64,000 nucleotides of DNA from the NCBI RefSeq assembly GCF_004116405.1, contig NZ_SDIC01000001.1, positions 558,001 to 622,000 on the forward strand, given 5' to 3'. This document shows, piece after piece, positions 16,831 to 26,624 of the stretch. Below the pieces are notes generated by a model. The model ran no database searches. It was not told where the DNA came from and saw only the letters and a list, made by a program, of their open reading frames with translations. A program made the position numbers and the translations under genes. Within the stretch, counting starts at the first letter, position 1; each line of letters begins with the position of its first letter. The stretch comes from Halegenticoccus tardaugens. Lineage in GTDB: Archaea; Halobacteriota; Halobacteria; Halobacteriales; Haloferacaceae.

Positions 16831-17319
16831 CTATCCGTCGCTCTTCTCGTCGTCGTCGAACCGGTACGACTCCGGGTCCACGTCGTAGGTTTCGTCCTGC
16901 GGGAAGCCGGCGGTCCAGACCCCGCCGGTGACGAACCCGTCCATCCGCTTGTCGAGGTACGGGCGGAGGACGAAGCGCTTGAGCGCCTCGCGGATCGGGT
17001 ACCGCGTCACGGGGACGGCGAGCAGGAAGCCGATGGTGTCGGTCACGAGCCCCGGCGTGAGGAGGAACGCCCCGGCGGCGATGAGCAGCCCGCCGTCCAC
17101 GAGTTCGTTCGCCGGAACCTCGCCGACGGCGAGCTTGCGCTGCAACCGTCGCAGCGCGCTCCGACCCTCGGCGCGGACGAGTAACATCCCGACGAGCCCG
17201 GTCAGCACGACGAGCGCCACGGTGGCCTGCCAGCCGAGCAGGCCGGACACCGGGATGAGCAACAGCGCGTCGGAGAGGGGAATGAGCAACAGGAGTGCGA
17301 TGATCCACCGCGTGCGCAT
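16831..17319 (-). CDS. FxsA-family membrane protein
   Basis: 162 residues from ATG 17319. It opens MRTRWIIALLLLIPLSDALL, with further membrane segments (TVALVVLTGLVGMLLVRAEG, DGGLLIAAGAFLLTPGLVTD) that carry the FxsA motif of a polar loop followed by LTPGLVTDTIGFLL. The C-terminal tail is acidic and cytosolic. FxsA in E. coli affects phage exclusion; the archaeal role is unknown. Divergent from the DUF255 gene. Confidence 0.88.
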   Translation of the reverse strand: MRTRWIIALLLLIPLSDALLLIPVSGLLGWQATVALVVLTGLVGMLLVRAEGRSALRRLQRKLAVGEVPANELVDGGLLIAAGAFLLTPGLVTDTIGFLLAVPVTRYPIREALKRFVLRPYLDKRMDGFVTGGVWTAGFPQDETYDVDPESYRFDDDEKSDG

Positions 17320-17443
17320 ACCTCGCCCTTCCCGGTGCGGCTGTATAGCCCTTTTCCCTCGCGCGACGGCGGGGGCGGCGCGGTTGGCATCACGCGCGGT
17401 GCGCCTCGAAGCGCTTACGCCGCTCGCTCCCCGAGGACGGCGC

Positions 17444-19078
17444 ATGAACGACGACACGCGCGTCGAGTGGCGCGAGTGGGGTCCCGAGGCGTTCGAGGAG
17501 GCCCAGCGCACCGACAAGCCGGTCCTGCTGTCGATGTCGGCGACGTGGTGCGCCGACTGCCACGAGATGGACGCCGAGACGTACGCGGAGCCGCGCGTCG
17601 CCGCGAACCTCAACGACGGGTTCGTCCCCGTCCGCGTCGACGTGGACCGCCAACCCCGCGTGCGCGAGCGGTACAACATGGGCGGGTTCCCCTCGACGGT
17701 GTTCGCGACGCCCGACGGCGACCTCCTCACCGGGGCGACGTACCTCGGCCCCGACGGGATGCGGCAGGTGCTCGAACGCGTCCGGGAGATGTGGGCCGAG
17801 AAGGGGGCCGACGCGGGCCGGATCCCTCGCGGCCTCCGGGGGGAGTCGACGCCGCGCGGCGAGGTGACGTCGATCATCGAGGCGCACGTCGCGGGCCAAC
17901 TGGACGACAAGTTCGACCCCGAGCACGCCGGGTGGGGGTCCGACGCGAAGTTTCCGCTGCCGCGGACCGTCGAGTTCGCGCTCAAGCGCGAGCGCGAGCA
18001 GGCGCTCCGAACGTTCGACGCGATCCGGGACCACCTCCTCGACGACGTCGCCGGCGGGTTCTTCCGGTACGCCGGCCGGCGGAACTGGTCCGACGCCCAC
18101 CACGAGAAGCTCCTCGACGACAACGCCGCCCTCGTCCGCGCCTTCTCGAACGCCTACCTCTACACCGGCGAGGACGCCTACCGACGCCCGGCCGAGCGGA
18201 CGATCGGCTACCTCGCGGACGACCTCTGGACCGGCGTCGCTTTCGGCGGGAGTCAGGGCCCCGCCGCCGGTCGGGACTACTACGCGCTCGACGCCGAGGG
18301 GCGCGCGGAGGAGACCCGCCCCCGGACCGATCTGACGGCGTACGCCGGCGCGAACGCCCTCGCCGCCGAGGCGCTCCTGTGCTACCACGCCTACACCGAC
18401 GACGACCGCGCTCGCGAGTACGCCGGCCGCGCGCTCGATTACCTCGCCGCCGAACTCGTCGGCTCGGACGGAACAGTCACCCACTACGCGGCGGGCGACG
18501 ACGAGGGCGAGTCGGGGCTGCTCGAAGACCACGCACGAGTCGCGGCCGCGTTCTGCCGATCGGAACAGGTCCGCGGCGAGGGGCTGGCGGTCGCGCGCGC
18601 CGTCGCCGACCGCGCGATCGAGACGCTGTTCGACGAGGGATCGTTTCTGGACGGCCCGACCGCCGGCCCGGGCCTGCTCGACCGCCCGCTCAGACCCATC
18701 GACGGAACCGTCGAGATGACCGACGCCCTCGTCGACCTCGCCGCGCTCACGGGCGACGACGCCTACCGCGAGGTTGCCCGCGAGGCCGTGGCGGCGTTCG
18801 CCGGGGCGTGGGATCGACTCGGCGTTCAGGTCGCGGGCTACGGCTCCGTCGCGGCCCGCCTCTGCGGCGAACCGCTGGTCGTCGCCGTCGCGACCGAGCC
18901 GGGGTCGGACCTGCACCGCGCCGCGCTGCGCGTCGCGGACCACGAGAAGGTCGTCGTCCCGAACGCCGGGAATCGCTTCGATCTCGACCCGAACACGGCG
19001 TCCGTCCTCGCCGGCGGCGACCCGGAGCCGGCCCGGACGCCCGACGAACTGATGGCGCGAATCGAACGGCGGTCCTGA
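17444..19078 (+). CDS. DUF255 thioredoxin-domain protein (YyaL/SSP411-like)
   Basis: 544 residues. The N-terminal thioredoxin-like domain has the redox motif SATWCADCHEMDAETY (about residues 30-45), followed by a long alpha-barrel region of the glycosidase-like six-hairpin type (FPLPRTVEFALKRE, HHEKLLDDNAALVRAFSNAY). Bacterial and eukaryotic relatives are near 680 residues, so this is a shorter haloarchaeal form. Only two Cys occur in the redox motif. Biochemical function of the family is unsettled. Confidence 0.88.
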   Translation: MNDDTRVEWREWGPEAFEEAQRTDKPVLLSMSATWCADCHEMDAETYAEPRVAANLNDGFVPVRVDVDRQPRVRERYNMGGFPSTVFATPDGDLLTGATYLGPDGMRQVLERVREMWAEKGADAGRIPRGLRGESTPRGEVTSIIEAHVAGQLDDKFDPEHAGWGSDAKFPLPRTVEFALKREREQALRTFDAIRDHLLDDVAGGFFRYAGRRNWSDAHHEKLLDDNAALVRAFSNAYLYTGEDAYRRPAERTIGYLADDLWTGVAFGGSQGPAAGRDYYALDAEGRAEETRPRTDLTAYAGANALAAEALLCYHAYTDDDRAREYAGRALDYLAAELVGSDGTVTHYAAGDDEGESGLLEDHARVAAAFCRSEQVRGEGLAVARAVADRAIETLFDEGSFLDGPTAGPGLLDRPLRPIDGTVEMTDALVDLAALTGDDAYREVAREAVAAFAGAWDRLGVQVAGYGSVAARLCGEPLVVAVATEPGSDLHRAALRVADHEKVVVPNAGNRFDLDPNTASVLAGGDPEPARTPDELMARIERRS

Positions 19079-19164
19079 CCGCCCCTCGACGGCCCCGAAC
19101 GCTCGCTCGACCACGACCCTCCCTTCCGGCCGAACGACGATCTTGACCTCGCGCGTCCAACGGT

Positions 19165-19187
19165 GATAAACACCCGTTGCGTTTATC
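19165..19187 (+). promoter_or_regulatory. Inverted repeat over the trmB promoter
   Basis: GATAAAC, nine bases, GTTTATC. The right arm is also the TATA-like element, 25-31 bases before the ATG at 19212. A regulator dimer bound here would block the promoter, suggesting autoregulation of the TrmB gene. Confidence 0.5.
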
Positions 19188-19211
19188 CCATCGGCGTTTC
19201 ATGTCCACGCC

Positions 19212-20015
19212 ATGGCCAGCCTCCGCGACCTCGGCTTGTCGGAGTACGAGGCCCGTGCGTACCGGGCGTTGCTCCGGAACGCCCCGACAACGGCGAAGGA
19301 GTTGTCCCGCGCGAGCGACGTGCCGATGGGGCGGATCTACGACGTGCTCTCGGCCCTCGAACAGTACAATCTCGTCCGGAGTCAGGCGGCGAGCCGGCCG
19401 AAAAAGTACGTCGCCGTCGAGCCGGACGCCGCGCTCGACCGGCTGCTCGACGACAAGCGGCGCGAACTGGACGAGAAAGCCGCACAGTACGAGGCGATCG
19501 TCGACGAACTCGTCGACGAACTCGACGCCGCGAAGCCGGTCGAGGAGAAGTTCTGGACCGCGGCGGTCGGTCCCGACGAAACCCTCGACCTCCTCCTCGA
19601 ACGGCTCGCGGCGGCGGACGAGTCCGTCGTCGTGGTCGCCGGCACGTCCTCGGCGCAGTTCGATCTCGGCGAGGTCGGCGAACTCGTCGCCGAAGCGCTG
19701 GAGGAGGCGCTCGACCGCGGCGTGACGGTCTCGGTGTTGATGACGCCGGAGTTGGTCGACCGGTTGCCCCGCAGCGTCGGCGAGCGCTACACCGCCCGGC
19801 TCGCCGATCACCCGTCGTTCGCGGTGCGGACGACGGACACGGTGTCTGGCGCGTTCAACCTCATCGACGACGCGGAGGTGTGCATCGAGGTGCCGAACCC
19901 GCTGCACCCCGGCGAGGCGTTCGCGATGATCGACCTCAAGGACCGGGCGTTCGCCGCGGACGTGCGCGACGTCTTCGATCCGCGGTGGGAGGACGCGGAG
20001 CCGCTTTCGTTCTGA
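19212..20015 (+). CDS. TrmB-family transcriptional regulator
   Basis: 267 residues. The N-terminal winged helix LRDLGLSEYEARAYRALLRN with ASDVPMGRIYDVLSALEQYN is the TrmB signature. A coiled-coil dimerisation helix (RRELDEKAAQYEAIVDELVD) and a PLD-like sensor domain (DESVVVVAGTSSAQFDLGEV) follow. Lacks the long sugar-binding C-terminus of classic TrmB, which suggests a different effector. Leaderless start inferred from the TATA spacing. Confidence 0.92.
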   Translation: MASLRDLGLSEYEARAYRALLRNAPTTAKELSRASDVPMGRIYDVLSALEQYNLVRSQAASRPKKYVAVEPDAALDRLLDDKRRELDEKAAQYEAIVDELVDELDAAKPVEEKFWTAAVGPDETLDLLLERLAAADESVVVVAGTSSAQFDLGEVGELVAEALEEALDRGVTVSVLMTPELVDRLPRSVGERYTARLADHPSFAVRTTDTVSGAFNLIDDAEVCIEVPNPLHPGEAFAMIDLKDRAFAADVRDVFDPRWEDAEPLSF

Positions 20016-20108
20016 CCGCGTAGCCTCGTCCGCCCGACGATCACTCGTCCGTGCTGGCTCTGCTACTCGTCCGGGTTCCGCTCGGTGACCCTCACCGGAC
20101 TACGTACT

Positions 20109-20158
20109 GGTATATACCGGACACGATGTTTCCGGTGAAACGGGGGTTTCTTCCCCCG
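20109..20158. terminator. Palindrome cluster between convergent genes
   Basis: GGTATATACC (20109-20118), GTTTCCGGTGAAAC (20128-20141) and CGGGGGTTTCTTCCCCCG (20141-20158) follow directly on one another between the ends of trmB and mptA. The last is a strong stem with T-rich loop and could stop transcription from either side. The first contains a TATATA core, so a hidden promoter is also possible. Confidence 0.45.
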
Positions 20159-20179
20159 ATGACGATCGTCGACGAACGC

Positions 20180-21112
20180 CTACCGGAACAGCTCGAGTTC
20201 CGCACGCAACTGCTGTATCGTGACCTCGCGCTCGGCGTGCGCGTTGTGCTGGTGGATGGACTCGTCGTTCGACTGCTTCATGTGGACAACGGCGTCGTCC
20301 GGCAGGTGGTCGAACCGATCGACGACGGACTCGGCCATGGAGCGCACGCAGTCTTCGACGAACTTCGCGTTCGCGTGCGCGTGGTAGGTCATGTGGTCCT
20401 CGTCGGGCCGCTTCGCGAGGTTGTAGATGCGGGCGCTCATCGAGTCGCGCGCGATGTCGATGACCTCCAGCAGGTCCACGTCGGGCGAACCCTCGCTCGT
20501 GATCGTCAGGGTGGCGTGGCCGCGTTGGGAGTGACCCGGCTGCGGCACGGCGTCGAGGAACTCCGTGATGACCTCGTCTTCGACGCCGAGTTCTTCGAGC
20601 TCGTCGCGCGCCCGCGCCGTGGACATCCCCTGCGAGCAGGGGCAGACCGTCATGCCCGTCACGCGTGCGCCGATCTCCTCTCTCGTCCCCTCTTCGGTGG
20701 CGACGGCGCTGGCGATGATCTTCGAGGTTCCCTGCGTCCCGAGGTCGCTCTCCGGCGTCCGCTCGCGGGTCATGAGCTCCGCCGTCATGCGCACCTCGGC
20801 CGTCGAGGTGTAGTCGTGCTTCTCCAGCAGCCGTTCGGCCGCGTCGCCGCAGACATCCTCGACGCGGTATGTCGGCTCGCTCACGGCGGATTCGAGCGTC
20901 TCGTCTATGACCTGCATGTTCCGGCTCATGTCCGCGCCCTTGCGGGTCGCGGGGAGGTCGACGAAGACCGAGAAGTCGGCCATGAGAACGATCGGGCGCT
21001 TGCCGTCGCGGGCGACCTTGACCAGTTTCTCGACGCCCGTGACGCCGACCTGGCTGAGCCCGACGGTCACGTCGGGGCGGTTTGCCTGTACGTCAGGCAA
21101 CTGGTGACTCAT
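20180..21112 (-). CDS. mptA: GTP cyclohydrolase MptA (GTP cyclohydrolase IV, FolE2 family)
   Basis: Converts GTP to 7,8-dihydroneopterin 2',3'-cyclic phosphate, the first step of archaeal pterin synthesis (tetrahydrofolate-type cofactors in haloarchaea). 310 residues from ATG 21112. Conserved segments include [18 protein letters not shown], the metal-site [24 protein letters not shown] and [17 protein letters not shown]. Single gene, convergent with trmB. Confidence 0.97.
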   Translation of the reverse strand: MSHQLPDVQANRPDVTVGLSQVGVTGVEKLVKVARDGKRPIVLMADFSVFVDLPATRKGADMSRNMQVIDETLESAVSEPTYRVEDVCGDAAERLLEKHDYTSTAEVRMTAELMTRERTPESDLGTQGTSKIIASAVATEEGTREEIGARVTGMTVCPCSQGMSTARARDELEELGVEDEVITEFLDAVPQPGHSQRGHATLTITSEGSPDVDLLEVIDIARDSMSARIYNLAKRPDEDHMTYHAHANAKFVEDCVRSMAESVVDRFDHLPDDAVVHMKQSNDESIHQHNAHAEREVTIQQLRAELELFR

Positions 21113-21210
21113 CGTCGGAGAGGACGGATGCGTGCCGATTAGGGCTTTCGATACCGGGGACTCCTGTTCCGCGGCCGAAAACGAGGGCGGGCGACGGGCG
21201 TCCTCGCCGC

Positions 21211-21621
21211 TCAGGGCCAGTCGTCGCGCCGCTCTCCCTCGAACGGGTCCTCGTCCGCCGTTTCGTCCGCGAGTTCCCATCCGGCGGCTTCCGCGGCGTC
21301 CTCGACCGCAAGGAACTCCCACCCCGTCTTCTCGGCTACGGCGGCGTCCTCGTCGGTCGTACCCACGAAGACGTGGCGGTCGGTGTCGAACTGCCGTTCT
21401 ACGTTTTCTAAGCTCTCTTCGACCCCGCGCGGCCCCGAGAAGAAATCCTGTCGGATCCGCCGCTTTCGCGTGAAGTTCGTCACGACGTAGGTCGGTTTCT
21501 CGCTGACGACGCCGACGTACTTGGTCCACTGACGCGCGTCGTTGAACACGGCGTTGGGGTCCGAAAGCGCCTCCAGGGCCGCCAACTCGAACGCGAGCGT
21601 CATCGTCCCGCCGGTTTCCAT
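21211..21621 (-). CDS. DUF7124-like haloarchaeal protein
   Basis: 136 residues from ATG 21621 (or 130 from ATG 21603, [20 protein letters not shown], which fits the family start I remember). Alpha/beta pattern with [20 protein letters not shown] and a C-terminal segment that reads like an [20 protein letters not shown]ossmann-type half. Acidic tail. Function unknown. Confidence 0.78.
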   Translation of the reverse strand: METGGTMTLAFELAALEALSDPNAVFNDARQWTKYVGVVSEKPTYVVTNFTRKRRIRQDFFSGPRGVEESLENVERQFDTDRHVFVGTTDEDAAVAEKTGWEFLAVEDAAEAAGWELADETADEDPFEGERRDDWP

Positions 21622-21692
21622 ACGCACGATTCCCGCGGCCGGTGGAAAACGCCTTCGGTCCGTGCGGCGGACTTCTCGGCCCACCCGCCGGC

Positions 21693-21914
21693 TCAGGAGG
21701 CGACGACCCGATAGTACCTCGTGAAGACGACGACGTCGTCTTCGCGGAGATCGTCCGGAAGCGGTCCGAGATCACCGGCGATCCCCTCGGTCCGGGCGAG
21801 GATGCGATCTTTCGCCGCGTCGCTCAGCTCGTCGAACGAGCGGACTCGCGCCGCCGTCGGAAGGCGCTCGGTCTCCGTCACCGCGATCGACGGCGTCGCC
21901 GAATATCGAGACAT
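21693..21914 (-). CDS. Small hypothetical protein, 73 residues
   Basis: The sequence holds [20 protein letters not shown] and a C-terminal [20 protein letters not shown]. Compact and acidic, good coding bias, no membrane segment. Looks like a conserved haloarchaeal small protein, but I cannot assign a family securely. Sits 71 bases upstream of the DUF7124-like gene on the same strand. Confidence 0.65.
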   Translation of the reverse strand: MSRYSATPSIAVTETERLPTAARVRSFDELSDAAKDRILARTEGIAGDLGPLPDDLREDDVVVFTRYYRVVAS

Positions 21915-21978
21915 ACGGTATCAATTACCACGATCGTTCATAGCTCTTTGGTCTCCCTCCCGTCCGCGTTCGACGTCC

Positions 21979-23508
21979 TCAGCGAGGATCCGGCGAGTAT
22001 CCGCTGGAACACGAGTACCGTCCGAGTTCGACGGGCCGGATCGGGTCCGGCCCGTCGAGTCGAGTGGGTTGCTCGACGTAGTACAGGGTGAGGGCGACCA
22101 GCTCGTCGTCGTGGCGGCTGTTCCAGCGGTGACACAGGTGCGCCGCGAGGTGCCGACGAAGCCGCTCGTCGTCGCTTCGCCGGACGGTGACGAGGTACTT
22201 TCGCCACCGAGCGTTGGGGTACGTCCGAGCCACGTCGGGCGGTCGGTCGAACGTGACGGACGACCCCCGAAGCGCGTCGATCCGCGTCCCCGATTCGAGT
22301 CGCCCCGGCACCACGTACCAGCCGTCCGTCCTCGGCGGGTTCGCGAACATGTTCCACTGACTCTCGTCGGGGGCGACGTTCGCGACCGTGCTCGGGCCCG
22401 CCGACGGGTCGACGTACCCGAGCGCCGCGGCGTTCCAGACGAGGACGAGAGTCAGGAACACCGCCGCGAGAGGCGACGCGATCCGATTCCACGATCGGGC
22501 AGCCGCCGTCAGCGTTCTCGACGAGGTGGTTACCGGGGAAAGGCCGCCGAACCGGTCGAGGGGGCCGCTCGACTCGCGCACGCGTTGGAGCGCCGTCGTC
22601 GCCGCGCTCTCGACGGCGTCCCAGACCTCCTCGGGGAGGAACGCGAGCAGGGCGGCGATCGAAACCAGCGGAAAGAGCCCGAGGCGCATGGTCAAGAGCA
22701 TCCCGAGGTGCGTCCCGACGAACCCCAGCGCGAACAGCGCTCGCGGGCGACCGACGAGGAGCACCAACAGCGGGGAGCAGACGAGCATCGCGAGCCAGCC
22801 CCGCCCGAGGAGGGTGAGCAGTTCGGGGTGTCGCGCGAGTTCGTTCCCGAACCCCACGACGAACTGGTCGAGGCTGAACACGTACAGGATCGCGTCCCCG
22901 CGCAGCCAGTCTCCCCCTCGAAGCTTCAACGCGGCGTTGCTGGCGTAGACGAGCACCGCCTGGAGCAAGAGCGCGGCGGACGCCGCGTTCGCTACCCGAC
23001 GCCGGGGACGTCCGGATCCCCGTCGACGCGCGTCGACCGACCAGCGCTCGCCGAGGGGGAGAAACAGGGCCCAAACGAGGAGCCACGCGAGCAGCGCGTC
23101 GCCGCCGTTGAGGACGAACGGGTTACGCGCCTGTAGGGACGCCAGGAGTCCGAGCGAAATCGCCGTCGAGAGCGTCGTCCGGTGGCCGACCAGCAGCGTC
23201 GCGGCGAACACGGCGGCGAGCGCGAAGAGCGCGATCTGCGCCCGCGCCGACCCGGCGAGGGCGTGCGGTGACAGCTCGTAGTAGTCCGGGGCGGTGGCGA
23301 AGAGCGAAGCGCGCGGGAGAACGCCGGCGTCGGTGTAGAACGCGCCGACGTCGCGCGCGCGGAGGAGCAGATCGGCGAGCAACAGCAGCCCGAGAGAAAT
23401 GCGGAAGGCGGCGAGCGCCCGCGCGTCGACGCCGAACCGGCGCGCGACCGCGACGCGGGCGCGGGCACCGAGACGTCTCGCGAGCGTCCACGTACTCCAT
23501 CTCGTCAT
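21979..23508 (-). CDS. HTTM-domain membrane protein (gamma-carboxylase-like)
   Basis: 509 residues with the horizontally transferred transmembrane (HTTM) domain related to vitamin K-dependent gamma-glutamyl carboxylase. It opens with RFGVDARALAAFRISLGLLL, has multiple membrane helices to about residue 380 and the motif GGDALLAWLLVWALFLPLGE. The C-terminal soluble part (NMFANPPRTDGWYVVPGRLE) is probably outside the membrane. Catalytic role in archaea is unknown. Confidence 0.88.
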   Translation of the reverse strand: MTRWSTWTLARRLGARARVAVARRFGVDARALAAFRISLGLLLLADLLLRARDVGAFYTDAGVLPRASLFATAPDYYELSPHALAGSARAQIALFALAAVFAATLLVGHRTTLSTAISLGLLASLQARNPFVLNGGDALLAWLLVWALFLPLGERWSVDARRRGSGRPRRRVANAASAALLLQAVLVYASNAALKLRGGDWLRGDAILYVFSLDQFVVGFGNELARHPELLTLLGRGWLAMLVCSPLLVLLVGRPRALFALGFVGTHLGMLLTMRLGLFPLVSIAALLAFLPEEVWDAVESAATTALQRVRESSGPLDRFGGLSPVTTSSRTLTAAARSWNRIASPLAAVFLTLVLVWNAAALGYVDPSAGPSTVANVAPDESQWNMFANPPRTDGWYVVPGRLESGTRIDALRGSSVTFDRPPDVARTYPNARWRKYLVTVRRSDDERLRRHLAAHLCHRWNSRHDDELVALTLYYVEQPTRLDGPDPIRPVELGRYSCSSGYSPDPR

Positions 23509-23566
23509 CGTTCGGGTAATTCGGTAAACGGGTATGTGTGTTCCGTCGTCGACGCGACGTCCGCGG

Positions 23567-23866
23567 CTACTTCGGGAGCGTGCGGCGGGGGTCCCGGCGC
23601 GCGCGGAGAAGGGTCACGAGCCCGGCACCGACGAGCGACGCGCCGATACCGTTGACGACCACGAACACGGGGACCGCGAGGGGGTAGCGGTAGCATCCGT
23701 CGTAATACGCTATCGTCCCGGAGCCGGTCAGGTGTACTCCGCCGGGATCGGAGACCGGATCGACGAGACAGCTCCCGCCCACCGGATCGGCGGACGCGGC
23801 GTAGAGACAGAGCGCGCCGAGGAACACGGCGAGTACGGCGAGCGTTCGTTTCGACTTCGGCCGCAT
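23567..23866 (-). CDS. Small two-helix membrane protein
   Basis: 99 residues. An N-terminal hydrophobic segment (TLAVLAVFLGALCLYAASA) could be a signal anchor; an extracytoplasmic loop with three Cys follows, then helix AVPVFVVVNGIGASLVGAGL and a basic tail. No family named. Situated between the HTTM gene and the protease gene, all on the minus strand. Confidence 0.68.
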   Translation of the reverse strand: MRPKSKRTLAVLAVFLGALCLYAASADPVGGSCLVDPVSDPGGVHLTGSGTIAYYDGCYRYPLAVPVFVVVNGIGASLVGAGLVTLLRARRDPRRTLPK

Positions 23867-23937
23867 GCGTTCGGAGAGTCGTCGCGAAGGAAAAGCCGTT
23901 CCGAAGGGTCAAACGACGGTTGTACCCTCGTTCGGCC

Positions 23938-25071
23938 TCAGGAACCGAACTCGATTCCGCCCTCGTTCGCGATACGGTAGCACGCCGGCCCGACGGTCCG
24001 TCCGTACACCTCCTCGCCGCACTCTTTGTACAACTTCGAAACCCAGTCCGGTCGCGCGGACGAGAGCGAAACCATCGCGAGTCCGTCTCCGGACTCGCTT
24101 CGCGCGTACGTCGGCCCGCCGGAGTCGCCCGCCGCGGTGTTGCAGTCCGTCCTGACCCCGTGTCCGTCGAAGTCGATACAGTCGTCGGAGTACGTCCCTT
24201 CGATCGACTCGACGACGCCGGTTTCGGCCCCGGTCGTCGTTCCCATCTTCTCGACGGTCGTCCCGTCGCCGATCATCTCCTGGAGGCGTATCTTCGTGGC
24301 GTGGCTCGCGATCCCGCCCGTCCACCGCGCGCCTTTGACGTCGAAGACCAGAGTTCCCTCGTAGTCGCCGACGGGAGCGACGATCGCCCAATCTTCGGCT
24401 TGATCGTATCGATGCACCTCGCCGAAGTAGTCGCCGTCCCCGTACTGGTACAGCCCTTCGTCCCAGTTCCCCTCGCAGGGTTCGCCGGTCAGGAACAGGT
24501 GGTTCGCGGTGAGCAGATACTCGGTCCCGTCCTTTCTCACCGGGCACCCGGACGTACCGCGCTGGTCGACTGCTCCGTCGTCGTCGCCGTCTCCGTACAC
24601 GAGGACGCCGCCCCGTACCCGGTCGTAATCGTCGTTGTTGTGGCATCCGCCTCCCGACTCGGTGAGCCGTACCCCGTTGCTCCGCCTCGAAACGGTCCGA
24701 ATCGCCACGTCCTCGATCGAGGCTGGGATCGAAACCGCCGACGCTTCCCCCTCCGCGACGGCGACCTCTACCTGCGTGACGCCTTTTCCTTCGACGGTTT
24801 CGTCGCTGCCGACGATCGCGGAACCGAGAATCGCCTCCGAGGGGAGGAACCGCTCGTTCACGCGAGTGAGCGCCTCCGCAACGCGGCGTTCGTGTTCGTA
24901 CCAGTCGCGGGGGACCGACTTGGTGACGACGGGGGTCTCCCCCCGCGTTTCGGTCACTATCTCTACCTCGTCCTCCCCGCGCCCGACGGCGACGAACGTG
25001 CCGATACTCGCGATCCCCGCCCCGATCGTCTTCAGCGCGCCTCGCCGACCAACCAAATTCCTGACATTCAT
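23938..25071 (-). CDS. Secreted trypsin-like serine protease
   Basis: 377 residues. A twin-arginine signal (VGRRGALKTIGAGIASIGTF) and a pro-region of about 130 residues precede the chymotrypsin-fold domain with catalytic His in LLTANHLFL, Asp in AEDWAIVAP and Ser in AAGDSGGPTY. Six or more Cys suggest disulfides. The promoter region is AT-rich (AATATATAAATATTACT before the start). Likely an exoprotease for protein turnover or surface maturation. Confidence 0.9.
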   Translation of the reverse strand: MNVRNLVGRRGALKTIGAGIASIGTFVAVGRGEDEVEIVTETRGETPVVTKSVPRDWYEHERRVAEALTRVNERFLPSEAILGSAIVGSDETVEGKGVTQVEVAVAEGEASAVSIPASIEDVAIRTVSRRSNGVRLTESGGGCHNNDDYDRVRGGVLVYGDGDDDGAVDQRGTSGCPVRKDGTEYLLTANHLFLTGEPCEGNWDEGLYQYGDGDYFGEVHRYDQAEDWAIVAPVGDYEGTLVFDVKGARWTGGIASHATKIRLQEMIGDGTTVEKMGTTTGAETGVVESIEGTYSDDCIDFDGHGVRTDCNTAAGDSGGPTYARSESGDGLAMVSLSSARPDWVSKLYKECGEEVYGRTVGPACYRIANEGGIEFGS

Positions 25072-25258
25072 CGAAAACGATATTACCGTTTGAATATATA
25101 AATATTACTACTGTTAGGGTGGGAGGCACGGTGTGCGTTCGGGGGACTCAAACGAGCGAATCGGCCGCTATCGGGACGAATCGATTCGGGAGGAAATCGC
25201 CATGCTGCCCATTGGAATCGCGGTGAAGGCGTCGAAGAGAACCGTCCGATCCGCCGGC

Positions 25259-26497
25259 TTACTGCTCCTGCGCGGGGGCCAGTTCGTCGGGGTCGAACTT
25301 CTTCTCGAGGAGGACGTCCTTCTGGTCGGCGACGACCCGCTCGTCGCGCATGAGCTTCTTGTAGGCGCTCTGCGGGGCGAGGTCGCCGATGAGAACGCCG
25401 CCGACGATCTTTCCGCCCTTGAACGCCAGCCGACGCCACTCGGTGTCGGAGTACTTCATCTCGCACTCGTCGTCGCCGATCGTCGGGTGGCCGAACGAGA
25501 GGAAGGGGAAGTCGAAGTGCGTGATGGAGTACGAAGAGACCCAGCGGAACTCGGCGGATTCGGGGTCGACCATGTTCTTCGCGGCGATGCTACCTTGCTC
25601 CTTCGCGCTCCCCCACGAGCCGTTCTGGGCGTACTCGCCGAGGATCGTGTCGTAAAAGCGGGTGAGATCGCCCGCGGCGTAGATGTCGTCGACGTTCGTC
25701 TTCATGTACTGGTCGACGACGACGCCGTTGTCGGTCTTGACGCCCGTCCCCTGGAGGATCTCGGTGTTGAAGTTCAGGCCGATGGCGACCCCGGCGAAAT
25801 CCGCGTCGTAGCGCTCGCCGTTCGGATCGACCGCGCCCGCGACGCGCCCGTCGTCGTCGACCTCGAAGCGGTCCACGCCGCTTTCGAACACCGGCGTCAC
25901 GTTCCGCTCGCGCAGCGCGTCGTGGATGATCTCCGCGCCCTCCTTCGAGAGCGCGTAGCGCCACCAGGCGTTCCCGCGCATGAGGTAGTGCGCCTCGACG
26001 TCCTGCGCGCCGCAGATGGCCGCGAGGTCGATCCCGAGAAGCCCCGCGCCGACGACGACGCCCGTGTCGGCCTTCTCCGCGTCCTCGCGGATCTTGCGCG
26101 CGTCCTGGAACGTCCAGAAGTGGTGGATCCCCTCGGCGTCGCTGTTTCGGACCGGCAGTTGCGTCGGCGTTCCGCCCGTCGCGACGAGCAGTTTGTCGTA
26201 GTGCAGCGCGTCGCCCGCGTGGGTTTCGATCGTGTGCGCGTCCGGATCGATGTTCGTGACGAGCGTGTTCAGGCGGAGTTCGACGTCGCGCTCGTCGTAC
26301 CACGACTCGTCGTGGATGGAGATGGGGGCCTCGGGCAGTTTCCCTTTGGCGAATTCTTTGATCAGAATTCGATTATAGAGGGTCTCGCCCTCGTCTGTGA
26401 TGACGGTGATATCGGCGTCCGGTGCCTCCTCGCGGAGCGTCTCGGCCGCGGAACTCCCCGAGATCCCGTCGCCGATAATCACGAACGACTGGGTCAT
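25259..26497 (-). CDS. FAD/NAD(P)-dependent oxidoreductase (nitrite reductase/rubredoxin reductase-like)
   Basis: 412 residues. FAD dinucleotide fold at the N-terminus (FVIIGDGISGSSAAETLREE), NAD(P) fold in the middle (GVVVGAGLLGIDLAAICGAQ) and the second FAD motif IYAAGDLTRFYD. The layout matches pyridine-nucleotide disulfide oxidoreductases without the redox-active Cys pair. Redox partner unknown. Confidence 0.9.
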   Translation of the reverse strand: MTQSFVIIGDGISGSSAAETLREEAPDADITVITDEGETLYNRILIKEFAKGKLPEAPISIHDESWYDERDVELRLNTLVTNIDPDAHTIETHAGDALHYDKLLVATGGTPTQLPVRNSDAEGIHHFWTFQDARKIREDAEKADTGVVVGAGLLGIDLAAICGAQDVEAHYLMRGNAWWRYALSKEGAEIIHDALRERNVTPVFESGVDRFEVDDDGRVAGAVDPNGERYDADFAGVAIGLNFNTEILQGTGVKTDNGVVVDQYMKTNVDDIYAAGDLTRFYDTILGEYAQNGSWGSAKEQGSIAAKNMVDPESAEFRWVSSYSITHFDFPFLSFGHPTIGDDECEMKYSDTEWRRLAFKGGKIVGGVLIGDLAPQSAYKKLMRDERVVADQKDVLLEKKFDPDELAPAQEQ

Positions 26498-26624
26498 GTG
26501 GACGTGCTTTGCGTTCGGGGTTAATGTCGGTTGCTATCTTCTCCATTTCCCGTCTCGGAGGGGGTTTAAGGAATACGGGGAGTATGCGTGTCCTTCAAGG
26601 TCGTCCGACCCGAACGCGGAGCCG

